DNA of 22,226 nucleotides. It comes from an uncultured Oscillospiraceae bacterium. Lineage in GTDB: Bacteria; Bacillota; Clostridia; Oscillospirales; Oscillospiraceae. The notes below the pieces were generated by a model that had not been told where the DNA came from, made no database searches, and was given only the letters and a program-made list of their open reading frames with translations. A program made the position numbers and the translations under genes. The stretch covers positions 1 through 22,226 of the forward strand of contig CAKUHV010000019.1 of NCBI GenBank assembly GCA_934659445.1. Direction: 5' to 3'. Within the stretch, counting starts at the first letter, position 1; the number at the start of each line of letters is the position of its first letter. Shown piece by piece: positions 1-7,027 of this stretch.

Positions 1-16
1 GGAAGGAAGATAGTTA

Positions 17-50
17 CGAAAGAAACCCAGGAAGGGTGTCTTTCGTTTTT
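17..50 (+). terminator. Rho-independent terminator of a + strand gene left of the window
   Basis: A stem of CGAAAGA-A-ACCC pairs with GGGT-G-TCTTTCG around an AGGAA loop, with one internal mismatch, and is followed directly by five T residues. This is the classical intrinsic terminator shape on the + strand. The gene it ends must lie before position 17, outside the window, so I cannot name it. Confidence 0.75.
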
Positions 51-59
51 AATCATAAG

Positions 60-126
60 ATTTTGGAACTTTTTCAAGGTTTCAAAATCTTTTTCAGCTT
101 GGCGAAAAGACTTTTTCGACAAGCTG
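60..126. repeat. Intergenic hairpin module carrying the GACTTTTT(C)GACAAGCTG motif
   Basis: Positions 60-88 form an AT-rich hairpin: ATTTTGGAAC at 60-69 pairs with GTTTCAAAAT at 79-88. Positions 95-126 form a second hairpin with outer arms CAGCTTG and CAAGCTG and inner arms CGAAAA and TTTTCG. The 105-126 stretch is nearly identical to 14722-14743 in this window. In both places a GC-rich hairpin follows at once. This looks like a dispersed intergenic module rather than a chance terminator. Function is unknown to me. Confidence 0.55.
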
Positions 127-160
127 AAGGGTCTCCCGGCCAGTGCCGGGAGACCCTTTT
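127..160 (+). terminator. GC-rich hairpin with T-tract
   Basis: AAGGGTCTCCCGGC at 127-140 pairs perfectly with 145-158 around a CAGT loop, and the arm ends in TTTT on the + strand. It may be a backup terminator for the + strand gene outside the window. It is also the GC-rich partner of the repeat module at 105-126. Confidence 0.5.
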
Positions 161-166
161 CGACAG

Positions 167-198
167 AAAACCGCTCCCGAATGGTCGGGAGCGGTTTT
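167..198 (-). terminator. Terminator of the OadA-type gene
   Basis: AAAACCGCTCCCGA pairs with TCGGGAGCGGTTTT around a 4-nt loop. The hairpin starts 15 bases beyond the stop codon at 213-215. Read on the minus strand the perfect GC stem ends in TTTT. It is symmetrical and could also work on the + strand. Confidence 0.8.
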
Positions 199-212
199 TA
201 GCTTATTCAGGC

Positions 213-2147
213 TCAGCCCAGAGTGACCAGCAGGTCGTCGGTGTTGACGGTGCTGCCCACGGTGGCGGAAACGGCCTTCACGGTGCCGTCCACGGGGGCG
301 GAGACCTCGATCTCCATCTTCATGGCCTCCAGCACCACCAGCACGTCGCCGGCCTTTACGGAGTCGCCCACCTTGCACTCGACCTTGAACACATTGCCGG
401 GCATGGGGCTGTTCACCGCGGTCTCGCCGGCGGCCACGGCAGCGGGAGCGGCCTTGGGGGCGGCGGCGGGGGCGGGGGCAGCAGCGGGAGCAGGGGCAGC
501 CGCAGGAGCGGGGGCGGCCACAGGGGCAGCCACGGGAGCCGCAGCCACGGGAGCGGCAACGGCAGGGGCGGCCCGCTCGATGGTCACGGCGTAAGCCTTG
601 CCGTCGATGGTGATGGTATAGGTACCGGCACAGTCACGGCCGCCCATCACCAGATGGGGGGGCTGATAGGTGGCGGCAAAGGGCTCGATGGGACGGGCGG
701 TATAGCCGCTGCTCTCGGGGGCAGCCACATCGGCTACATAAACATGGGGCGCATTGGCGCTGGTTTCCTTACTCACAGGGGGTTCCTCCTTTTTTGTTTC
801 AAACCCAGCAGCGCGCTCCTTAAAGAAGTTCATCGCCACCTGGGGGAATGCAATGTAGGACAGGACGTCTTCGTCACACTTGGCGACATCGCCCAGTTCC
901 TTCTTGGTCTTTTCAAACTCGGGCTCCAGGGTGTCGGCATAGCGGCCCTCAATCTGGGGGGTATCGCCCAGGATCTTCTTGAGCACCTCGGGGTCGATGG
1001 GGGCGGGAGTGCGGCCATACTCGCCGCGGCAGTATGCCTTGATCTCCTTGCCCACCACCTTGTAGCGCTGGCCGGACAGCACATTCTGCACGGCCTGAGA
1101 GCCCACCATCTGGCTGGTGGGGGTGACCAGCGGAGGATAGCCCAGGTCGGCGCGGACCTTGGGCGTCTCGGCCAGAGCCTGATCCAGCTTGTCGATGGCG
1201 TTCATCATCTTCAGCTGTGAGATCAGGTTGGACAGCATGCCGCCGGGGATCTGATAGGTCAGGCACTGGGTGTCGGTGGTCAGGGAGATGGGGTCCAGCG
1301 TGCCGTCCTTCAGGTAACCGGCGCGGACCTCCTTAAAGTGGTCGGCGATCTTAATCAGGGCCTTGTCGTCCAGATCCACCTGATAGCCGAACTGTCGCAG
1401 AGCGTAAGCCAGCGTCTCGGTAGCGGGCTGGGCCGTGCCGCCGGAGAAGGAGGAGATGGCGGTATCCAGCACATCGGCGCCGGCCTCCACCGCCTTCAGG
1501 CAGGTCATGAAGGCAAGACCGGTGGTGCAGTGGGTGTGGATGACCAGGGGCAGCTCAGGCACTGCGTCCTTGATGGCGGCGGACAGGTCGTAGGCCTCCT
1601 TGGGGCTCATGATGCCGGCCATGTCCTTGATGCAGATGGACTGCACGCCCATGCCCTTCAGGTCCTTCACCATCTCCACGTACTTGTCCAGGGTGTGAAC
1701 GGGGCTGGTGGTGTAGGAGATGGTGCCGGAGGCGATGGCGCCCTGCTTCAGGGTCTCGTCCACGGCGACCTCCAGATTGCGCACATCGTTCAGCGCATCG
1801 AAGATGCGGATGATGTCGATGCCATTCTTTACGGAGTATTCCACGAACTTGCGCACAACGTCGTCGGGGTAGTGCTTGTATCCCAGAATGTTCTGGCCGC
1901 GCAGCAGCATCTGCAGCTTGGTGTTGGGCATCTTGGCGCGGATCTTCCGCAGCCGCTCCCACGGGTCCTCATGCAGATAGCGCAGACACACGTCAAAGGT
2001 CGCGCCGCCCCAGACCTCGGCAGAGTAGTATCCGGCCTTATCCATGGTCTCCAGAATGGGCTCAAATTTCTCATAGGGCAGACGGGTGGCAATCAGCGAC
2101 TGGTTGGCGTCACGCAGAACAGTCTCGGTAAAATTGATCTTTCTCAT
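213..2147 (-). CDS. oadA: Biotin-dependent carboxyltransferase: oxaloacetate decarboxylase alpha subunit / pyruvate carboxylase subunit B type
   Basis: The 644-residue protein transfers CO2 between oxaloacetate/pyruvate and protein-bound biotin. The N-terminal carboxyltransferase barrel (about 1-450) shows the metal-site aspartate in LRDANQS (D13), the carbamylated-lysine motif ICIKDMAG (K174) and the metal histidines HTHC (H204, H206). A long Ala/Pro linker (about 520-570) leads to a C-terminal biotinyl domain with EAMKME, whose lysine is K610, 34 residues from the end as is usual. The ATG at 2147 is chosen because of the GGAGGT 10 bases upstream. The frame stays open to 3050, but that part overlaps the HTH gene in another frame and is not family-like. 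No beta or gamma membrane subunit and no biotin carboxylase lie beside it, so decarboxylase versus carboxylase direction cannot be settled here. The gene is monocistronic, with its own promoter and terminator. Confidence 0.93.
   Translation of the reverse strand: MRKINFTETVLRDANQSLIATRLPYEKFEPILETMDKAGYYSAEVWGGATFDVCLRYLHEDPWERLRKIRAKMPNTKLQMLLRGQNILGYKHYPDDVVRKFVEYSVKNGIDIIRIFDALNDVRNLEVAVDETLKQGAIASGTISYTTSPVHTLDKYVEMVKDLKGMGVQSICIKDMAGIMSPKEAYDLSAAIKDAVPELPLVIHTHCTTGLAFMTCLKAVEAGADVLDTAISSFSGGTAQPATETLAYALRQFGYQVDLDDKALIKIADHFKEVRAGYLKDGTLDPISLTTDTQCLTYQIPGGMLSNLISQLKMMNAIDKLDQALAETPKVRADLGYPPLVTPTSQMVGSQAVQNVLSGQRYKVVGKEIKAYCRGEYGRTPAPIDPEVLKKILGDTPQIEGRYADTLEPEFEKTKKELGDVAKCDEDVLSYIAFPQVAMNFFKERAAGFETKKEEPPVSKETSANAPHVYVADVAAPESSGYTARPIEPFAATYQPPHLVMGGRDCAGTYTITIDGKAYAVTIERAAPAVAAPVAAAPVAAPVAAPAPAAAPAPAAAPAPAAAPKAAPAAVAAGETAVNSPMPGNVFKVECKVGDSVKAGDVLVVLEAMKMEIEVSAPVDGTVKAVSATVGSTVNTDDLLVTLG
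430..590 (-). repeat. Low-complexity Ala/Pro linker-coding repeat inside oadA
   Basis: GCN/CCN codons repeat irregularly and encode APAPAAAPAPAA-like runs. Such flexible linkers are normal between the carboxyltransferase and biotinyl domains and let the biotin arm swing between active sites. The run is GC-rich and repetitive, so length variation between strains is likely. Confidence 0.8.
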
Positions 2148-2233
2148 CAAGTTCCTACCTCCATCATGATGAATCGCATTTCTGCCATTCTCGCTCGTCT
2201 CCGGCGCGGCCGGCCGGAATCCGCTCACCGTAT

Positions 2234-2262
2234 ATTGTAGTATAACTTTTATCTTCGCGCAA
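2234..2262 (-). promoter_or_regulatory. Sigma-A-like promoter of oadA
   Basis: On the minus strand, -35 TTGCGC (2257-2262) is separated by exactly 17 bases from -10 TACAAT (2234-2239). The leader to the ATG is about 80 nt and includes a GC-rich inverted repeat around CCGGCCGG. The -10 is strong (5 of 6) and the -35 weak (3 of 6). The rest of 2148-2380 shows no gene. Confidence 0.55.
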
Positions 2263-2380
2263 GTCTTTCCGTGCCCAGAATTATGAATATCTTGCTCTTT
2301 TTCTCCGCCCTGCTCCTCTATTTTTACGGGGTCTTGACGCACTGTCCCCTGCGAAGGAGAAAACTGGACCAAGATAAGAA

Positions 2381-2412
2381 GGGCCGGGTACAGGTCACCC
2401 TGCGCCCGGCTC
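2381..2412 (-). terminator. Terminator hairpin after the HTH-membrane gene
   Basis: GCCGGG at 2383-2388 pairs with CCCGGC at 2405-2410, with an inner CAGG/CCTG stem and a TCAC loop. It lies 5 bases beyond the stop codon of the HTH gene. The minus-strand tail is only U-rich (CUUCUUAUC). The + strand side has a stronger T-tract, so it may act both ways. Confidence 0.6.
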
Positions 2413-2416
2413 TTTT

Positions 2417-3169
2417 TTATCCCCGTTTCCCCGCCCAATAGATGGGCAGAAAGAACCCGCCCAGGATCAGGATCAGGCAGACTGGTCCCTCCGCTCTTGT
2501 CCACCAGAGGGGTGCCAGCCGTCCCATCAAAAGGCACAGAGCGGGCAGGCCCGCCGTAATGAGACAGGTGCCGAAGCGGCAGGCATCTACGATTTTCGGC
2601 CAATTTCGGTTGTTGAAGGTGACTCCGGGTATATTCATGCGCACCGGTCCGTCGCTGAACACATTCACAGAGTTTTCGTCGTAATAGGCGGGCAGCTTCA
2701 TCTGCACAAAGAATACGAAGTACGCTCCGAAGCTGCCCCCCAGCAGCAGTCCGCACCAGAGGGCATCGGTCGCCAGGCCCGCTCTCCCGCTCCAGACTGC
2801 GCACAGCGCCCCCAGCAGCAGAGACAGCACATAGACTGCTGTCCAGCGACTCTTTGTCTGATACGCCCGGGGCACATTGTCCGCAGAATACTGAATGGCC
2901 GTTTTCACCAGGCCCTCCACCTCTCCGGCGTCCATAGGGGCCTCGGACTGATTTTTCCGGCACAGCAGCAGTTCCGTCACGCTCACCCCCAGCAGCTCTG
3001 CCAGGGGGATCAGCAGCGCCGTGTCCGGGATGCTCGCCCCGGTCTCCCACTTGCTTACCGCCTTGTCAGAGAGGAACAGCCGCCGGGCCACCTCCTTCTG
3101 TGTGTAGCCCTTCTCCCGGCGCAGTTCCGCCACAAAGGCTCCGAATTTTCCCTTATCGATTTCAAACAT
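2417..3169 (-). CDS. XRE-family HTH regulator with C-terminal membrane domain
   Basis: The product is about 250 residues. Residues 1-65 form an XRE/Cro-C1 helix-turn-helix, recognisable from LRREKGYTQKEVARRLF and SDKAVSKWETG. After a linker come four hydrophobic segments (about 110-128, 136-155, 196-215 and 222-243). HTH proteins with a membrane tail are common in Clostridia and may sense envelope or membrane state, but I do not know its signal or targets. The ATG at 3169 is preferred over GTG at 3178, because GGGGTGATC just upstream matches the 3' half of the Shine-Dalgarno consensus. It is transcribed alone, with a terminator close behind. It reads the same way as oadA, but the terminator and the oadA promoter between them argue against one operon. 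Confidence 0.85.
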   Translation of the reverse strand: MFEIDKGKFGAFVAELRREKGYTQKEVARRLFLSDKAVSKWETGASIPDTALLIPLAELLGVSVTELLLCRKNQSEAPMDAGEVEGLVKTAIQYSADNVPRAYQTKSRWTAVYVLSLLLGALCAVWSGRAGLATDALWCGLLLGGSFGAYFVFFVQMKLPAYYDENSVNVFSDGPVRMNIPGVTFNNRNWPKIVDACRFGTCLITAGLPALCLLMGRLAPLWWTRAEGPVCLILILGGFFLPIYWAGKRG

Positions 3170-3258
3170 CACGATCACCCCGGCGGTATGATAACAAAAC
3201 CCGCCCCATTCCGCAACCGAACAGCGGTAGAGTTCCCCGAATACCTTCGGTCACAGCA

Positions 3259-3300
3259 CAAAAACCGGCCGGATGCAGGTCTTCCCGCACCCGGCCGGAC
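3259..3300 (-). terminator. Terminator of the uvrC-rsmD-coaD-coiled-coil transcription unit
   Basis: CCGGCCGG at 3265-3272 and 3291-3298 form the stem, with a partly paired interior. On the minus strand the stem is followed directly by TTTTTGTG. It lies about 25 bases beyond the stop of the coiled-coil gene at 3326. Confidence 0.85.
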
Positions 3301-3325
3301 AAAAGTCTGTGTGAGCTATGGCCGG

Positions 3326-3847
3326 TCAGTCCTCGTCCGCCGCAGCGTCGTACACCTTGGCCGCGCCGGCACTCTTTCCCTCGCCCACGGCGGAGGCCGC
3401 CGCCCGGAACCGGGCCCGGGACTGCTTGATCTCGTCATACGCCTCGGCCACCGCCTCCTCGGTGCGGCGCAGGGCGTCCTCGCAGTACTCGTTGGCGGAG
3501 CGCTTCAGCTCGCGGCTGCGCTCCTCCGCCTGACGCATCAGCTCGGCGGACTGCTGCCTGGCCTGGAGCAAAATGGGCTCCTGCGCCAGAGTGCGCTGGG
3601 CCTCGGCCTCGGCCTGCTTGCGGATCAGCTCCGCCTCCCGCTTGGCGGAGGCGATCACCTCTGCCCGGTTGGCCATCATCTTCTTGGCCTCGCCCAGCTC
3701 CACAGGGAACTGGGCGCGGATATCGTCGATCAGATCCAGGGTCTTGTCCCGCTCCAGCATACATTTATCGCCGGACAGGGGGACGCTCTTGGCGTCGTCC
3801 ACCATGTTGAACAGCATATCCAGCAATTCTTCTACTCCGGTCGCCAT
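3326..3847 (-). CDS. Coiled-coil protein of unknown function, downstream of coaD
   Basis: The product is 173 residues, charged, and rich in Ala, Glu, Arg and Lys. Residues about 50-150 have heptad-like spacing with many AEA and REA runs and should form a long coiled coil resembling the stalk subunit (b or H) of rotary ATPases. The N-terminus (about 1-45) is more globular, with the pattern VEELLDMLFNMVDDA. There is no signal peptide or membrane segment. The gene begins 3 bases after the coaD stop and has GGAAGGG upstream, so it is surely co-transcribed. Related proteins in Clostridia are often labelled 'ATPase', but I see no P-loop. DivIVA-like scaffolding is an alternative. The function is not known to me. 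Confidence 0.85.
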   Translation of the reverse strand: MATGVEELLDMLFNMVDDAKSVPLSGDKCMLERDKTLDLIDDIRAQFPVELGEAKKMMANRAEVIASAKREAELIRKQAEAEAQRTLAQEPILLQARQQSAELMRQAEERSRELKRSANEYCEDALRRTEEAVAEAYDEIKQSRARFRAAASAVGEGKSAGAAKVYDAAADED

Positions 3848-3850
3848 TGT

Positions 3851-4348
3851 TCAGCCCTTCCTTTCCTGTAGGGTCCTCAGCCGTTCCTGTACATCCTCCA
3901 CGATCTCGCGGGGGATAAATTCCTTCAAGTCTGCCCCATACCGCGCCATTTCCTTCACGATGGTGGAGCTGAGGTAGGTGTACTTCTCGCTGGAGGCCAG
4001 AAACATGGTCTCCAGATTGTGGTTGAGCTTGCGGTTGATCACCGCCATCTGGACCTCCTGCTCGTAGTCCGAGACGGCCCGCAGGCCCTTTACCACCACC
4101 TTTGCCCCCCTGCGGCGGGCATAGGCGGCCAGCAGCTCGTCGGAATAGTCCACCTCTACGTTGGGGAAGCGCTGGGTGGCCCGGCGCAGCAGCTCTACCC
4201 GCTCCGGCGGGGTAAACATGCCGTGCTTGCTGGAGTTGACCATCACACAGACAATCAGCTTGTCAAAGCAGTTGGCCGCCCGCTTGATGATGTTCAGGTG
4301 GCCCAGGGTGACCGGGTCGAAGCTGCCCGGATAAATGGCGATCTTCAT
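3851..4348 (-). CDS. coaD: Phosphopantetheine adenylyltransferase
   Basis: This 165-residue cytosolic enzyme catalyses the fourth step of coenzyme A synthesis, 4'-phosphopantetheine plus ATP to dephospho-CoA. The nucleotidyltransferase signature GSFDPVTLGH is at 8-17 with T14 and H17 of the T/HxGH motif. KGLR (87-90) and the SSTxxK motif (S127, S128, T129, K132) bind substrate and ATP. Length and motifs match the family throughout. The ATG overlaps the rsmD stop as ATGA, so translation is coupled. The rsmD-coaD pair is a common arrangement in Firmicutes. Confidence 0.97.
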   Translation of the reverse strand: MKIAIYPGSFDPVTLGHLNIIKRAANCFDKLIVCVMVNSSKHGMFTPPERVELLRRATQRFPNVEVDYSDELLAAYARRRGAKVVVKGLRAVSDYEQEVQMAVINRKLNHNLETMFLASSEKYTYLSSTIVKEMARYGADLKEFIPREIVEDVQERLRTLQERKG

Positions 4349-4905
4349 GGATGCAGTCCACTCCCAGCCCGGCGGAACAGAGTCAGCTTGATCTTTCCGT
4401 ACCGGTACTCTCTGCCCCTCTCATAGGGCCATGCCAGGTCGGGCAGCTGCCGTTCCAGAGCACTTTCACAAACTATTATACCATATTCCGACAGAATGTC
4501 AATTGAGGAGATGCTCTCCAGCGCCCGGTCCAGCAGGTCGGCGGCATAGGGCGGATCCAGAAAGATCAGGTCAAATTTTTCCCGGCAGGACTGCAGGAAT
4601 GCCAGAGAATCCCCCTGGATCACCTTTCCCCGTTCTGAGAGACCGGTGGCCTTCAGATTATCGCGGATCAGCTGGGCCGCGTCCCGGCGCTGGTCCACAA
4701 AGGTGCAGTGCTCCGCCCCCCGGGACAGGGCCTCGATGCCCAGCTGGCCGGTGCCGCCGAACAGGTCCAGCACCCGGCGGCCCTCGATGTCGAACTGGAT
4801 GATGTTGAACAGGGACTCCTTCACCTTGTCCGTGGTGGGGCGGGTCTCCATCCCCTTCAGCTCTCCAAGGCGGCGGCCCCTGGCCGTTCCGGATATAACG
4901 CGCAT
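4345..4905 (-). CDS. rsmD: 16S rRNA (guanine966-N2)-methyltransferase
   Basis: This 186-residue Rossmann-fold methyltransferase modifies G966 of 16S rRNA in the small subunit using S-adenosylmethionine. The N-terminal substrate patch RPTTDKVKESLFNII (22-36) is typical of RsmD. DLFGGTGQLGIEALSRG (47-63) is the SAM-binding motif I, and DPPY (117-120) is the N-methyltransferase catalytic motif. The ATG at 4905 has GGAAGG upstream. It overlaps coaD by 4 bases. The MITE-like element at 4955-5108 lies between it and uvrC. Before that insertion the uvrC stop would have been only about 40-50 bases from this start, consistent with an ancestral operon. Confidence 0.95.
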   Translation of the reverse strand: MRVISGTARGRRLGELKGMETRPTTDKVKESLFNIIQFDIEGRRVLDLFGGTGQLGIEALSRGAEHCTFVDQRRDAAQLIRDNLKATGLSERGKVIQGDSLAFLQSCREKFDLIFLDPPYAADLLDRALESISSIDILSEYGIIVCESALERQLPDLAWPYERGREYRYGKIKLTLFRRAGSGLHP

Positions 4906-4954
4906 GGCGGTCCTTCCTTTCTCTTTGGCTTGCCTGGTGGGAGGGTCTTACGGC

Positions 4955-5108
4955 AAATGTCATTTAGTTAAGCAAAACCTGTCATTCCGAGGCAGTGATC
5001 GATGTGTCACTGCCGTGGGAATCCGCATCTAAAACGTTAGAAAAGGCGGATTGCCGCGCCAGTCTGCGGACTGGCTCGCAATGACAAAGCCCTTAGCTTA
5101 ATGACATT
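4955..5108. mobile_element. MITE-like non-coding element, copy 1, with 11-bp flanking direct repeat
   Basis: This 154-bp element has terminal inverted repeats AATGTCATT (4956-4964) and AATGACATT (5100-5108), and nested subterminal repeats TGTCATT and AATGACA. Inside are three arms: GGCAGTGA/TCACTGCC, AATCCGC/GCGGATT and GCCAGTC/GACTGGC. GGTCTTACGGC occurs as a perfect direct repeat on both sides (4944-4954 and 5109-5119), as expected of a target-site duplication. The right copy contains the uvrC stop codon. There is no ORF, so movement would need a transposase supplied in trans. A diverged copy lies at 16512-16663 in the opposite orientation. Confidence 0.85.
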
Positions 5109-5112
5109 GGTC

Positions 5113-6951
5113 TTACGGCTCCTTCTTTTCCTCCGCCGACCGGTGAAAATACTGGTACACCGCCTGGGCGGTGTTTTTCGGCACGATCTTCTCCAGCTCC
5201 TCCAGCGGCGCGGCCCTGACGGCCTTCACGCTCTTGAACGCCTTCAGCAGCTGGGTGCGGCGCTTCTCCCCCACGCCGGGGATCTTATCCAGCTCCGACC
5301 CCTGCACCCGCGCCCTCCGCTGCTGGCGGTTGAACTCGATGGCAAAGCGGTGGGTCTCCTCCTGGATCTGGCCGATCAGGGCGAACAGGGCGGGCACGGA
5401 CTGGATGCCGATCTCCCGTCCGTCCGGGGCCACCAGCGCCCGGGTGCGGTGCCGGTCGTCCTTCACCATGCCGAAGGCGGGGATGTCCAACCCCAACCCC
5501 TCCACCACCCGGCGGGCCACCCGGACGTGCTCCAGGCCGCCGTCAATGAGCAGCAGATCGGGGGCGTCCGCAAATTTTTCGTCCCCGTCCAGCATCCGCC
5601 GGAACCGGCGGCGGAGCACCTGATCCATGCTGGCGTAGTCGTTGGGCCCGTCCATGTCCTTGAGCTTGAACCGGCGGTAGTCCCGCTTCAGGGGCCTGCC
5701 ATCCACATAGACCACCATGGAGGCCACCATGTCGTCCTTTCCGGTGTTGGAGATGTCGTAGGACTCCATCCGCCGGGGGGGCGCGTCCAAATTCAGCATC
5801 CGGCCAAGAGTCTCCAGCAGCCTGTTCTGCCGCTCCTGCCGGGTGGTGGCCCGCTCCACCTCCTCCCGGGCGTTCTGGTTGGCCAGACGGATCAGCTCGA
5901 CCTTGGCCCCCCGCTGGGGGGTGGTCAGCTCCACCCGGCGGCCCACCTGCTGACCCAGCAGGCGCTCCAGAGGGATGTGGTCGGGCAGCTCGCAGGGCAG
6001 CAGGATCTGCCTGGGCAGGCGGCTGCGGCCCACATAGTATTCCCGGACGAAGGAGGACACCGTGTCCCCCTCATCCTCCTCCACCGGCGTCTCCACCAGA
6101 TCGAAGTCCTTGGCGGCCAGATCGCCCCCAATATAGTGCAGCACCACAAAGCAGCTCTTGGCCTCTCCCCGGTAAAAGCCGCACACGTCGGTGTCCGCCA
6201 GGGATCCAGCCACCACCTTCTGCCGCTTGCCCAGCAGCTCGATGGCCCGCAGGCGGTCCCGGATCTGGGCGGCCTGTTCAAAGCGCAGCTCCTCCGCCGC
6301 CCGCTCCATCTCGGCGGTCAGTTCCTCCTGCACCTGCCTGAAGCGCCCCTCCAGCAGGCTCACCGCCTGAGCAACGGCCTGGTCATGCTGCTCCTTCATG
6401 GCGGTACTGCGGCAGTAGCCGTCGCACTTGCCCATGTGGAAATTCAAGCAAGGGCGCTCTTTTCCAATGTCCCTCGGGAACTTCTTCCGACAGGCGGGCA
6501 GATGCAGCGCATCCCGCAAGGCATCTATGATGCCTTGCGTCTCATGCCGCCCGGCATAGGGGCCGAAATATCGCGCTCCATCCTGGGCAGGCCGGTTGGT
6601 CAGGGAAAACCGAGGGTACTCCTCTCTGGACAGACGGATGTACGGATAACCTTTATCATCCTTCAACAGAATATTGTAATGGGGCTGGTGGCGCTTGATC
6701 AGGGAGCACTCCAGCACCAGGGCCTCGAACTCGCTGTCGGCGATGATCACATCGAAGTGATCGATCTGGGCCACCATAGCCCGGGTCTTCTCGTTGTGGC
6801 GGCTCTGGTCCTGAAAATACTGGCTGACCCGGTTTTTCAGCGCCTTGGCCTTGCCCACATAGATCACAGTGTTTCTGGCGTCCTGCATGATATAGACGCC
6901 GGGCTTCAGGGGCAGGGCGTGGGCCTTCTCCTTCAGTTCATCAAATGTCAC
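5113..6951 (-). CDS. uvrC: Excinuclease ABC subunit C
   Basis: This 612-residue nuclease makes both incisions of UvrABC nucleotide excision repair. Residues 1-95 form the GIY-YIG domain for the 3' cut (GVY at 18-20, YVG at 31-33). A four-cysteine group, CRKKF...CLNF...KCDGYC, matches the iron-sulfur ligand region of UvrC. A UVR domain that contacts UvrB follows (about 205-240). The RNase H-like domain for the 5' cut contains SYDISNTG and LLLIDGG. The C-terminal helix-hairpin-helix pair contains KIPGVGEKRRTQLLKAF. The start is GTG, supported by GGGGGG 6 bases upstream. Its stop codon sits inside the right-hand direct repeat of the MITE-like element. I see no separate promoter, so it probably depends on readthrough from ptsH. 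Confidence 0.97.
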   Translation of the reverse strand: MTFDELKEKAHALPLKPGVYIMQDARNTVIYVGKAKALKNRVSQYFQDQSRHNEKTRAMVAQIDHFDVIIADSEFEALVLECSLIKRHQPHYNILLKDDKGYPYIRLSREEYPRFSLTNRPAQDGARYFGPYAGRHETQGIIDALRDALHLPACRKKFPRDIGKERPCLNFHMGKCDGYCRSTAMKEQHDQAVAQAVSLLEGRFRQVQEELTAEMERAAEELRFEQAAQIRDRLRAIELLGKRQKVVAGSLADTDVCGFYRGEAKSCFVVLHYIGGDLAAKDFDLVETPVEEDEGDTVSSFVREYYVGRSRLPRQILLPCELPDHIPLERLLGQQVGRRVELTTPQRGAKVELIRLANQNAREEVERATTRQERQNRLLETLGRMLNLDAPPRRMESYDISNTGKDDMVASMVVYVDGRPLKRDYRRFKLKDMDGPNDYASMDQVLRRRFRRMLDGDEKFADAPDLLLIDGGLEHVRVARRVVEGLGLDIPAFGMVKDDRHRTRALVAPDGREIGIQSVPALFALIGQIQEETHRFAIEFNRQQRRARVQGSELDKIPGVGEKRRTQLLKAFKSVKAVRAAPLEELEKIVPKNTAQAVYQYFHRSAEEKKEP

Positions 6952-6972
6952 GGTATTCCCCCCTGACAGAGC

Positions 6973-7003
6973 AAAAAAGGCGCCGCGGTGGCGGCGCCTT
7001 TTT
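6973..7003 (-). terminator. Terminator after ptsH, just before uvrC
   Basis: AAGGCGCCGC pairs perfectly with GCGGCGCCTT around a 4-nt loop, and on the minus strand six T residues follow. It lies about 25 bases past the ptsH stop and only about 20 bases before the uvrC start. It therefore probably attenuates rather than fully blocks expression of uvrC. Confidence 0.85.
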
Positions 7004-7027
7004 CAATGGCTGGATCAAACTTGCTGC

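Noticed and set aside
430..590. Repetitive GC-rich tract considered as a CRISPR or tandem-repeat array
   Set aside because: It has no fixed repeat and spacer lengths. It encodes the Ala/Pro linker of the biotin enzyme.
2148..3050. In-frame N-terminal extension of the carboxyltransferase to 945 residues
   Set aside because: It overlaps the HTH-membrane gene and the terminator in another frame, lacks family similarity, and the ATG at 2147 has a good ribosome-binding site and promoter.
4955..5108. Reading the repeat as a tRNA or a riboswitch for rsmD
   Set aside because: It has no anticodon arm, CCA-type acceptor or known aptamer pattern. The terminal repeats and flanking direct repeat fit a mobile element better.
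5101..6966. 621-codon + strand open frame opposite uvrC
   Set aside because: It is a mirror frame of a GC-rich gene. The translation is low-complexity (His, Gly, Gln, Leu) and no motif or ribosome-binding site supports it.
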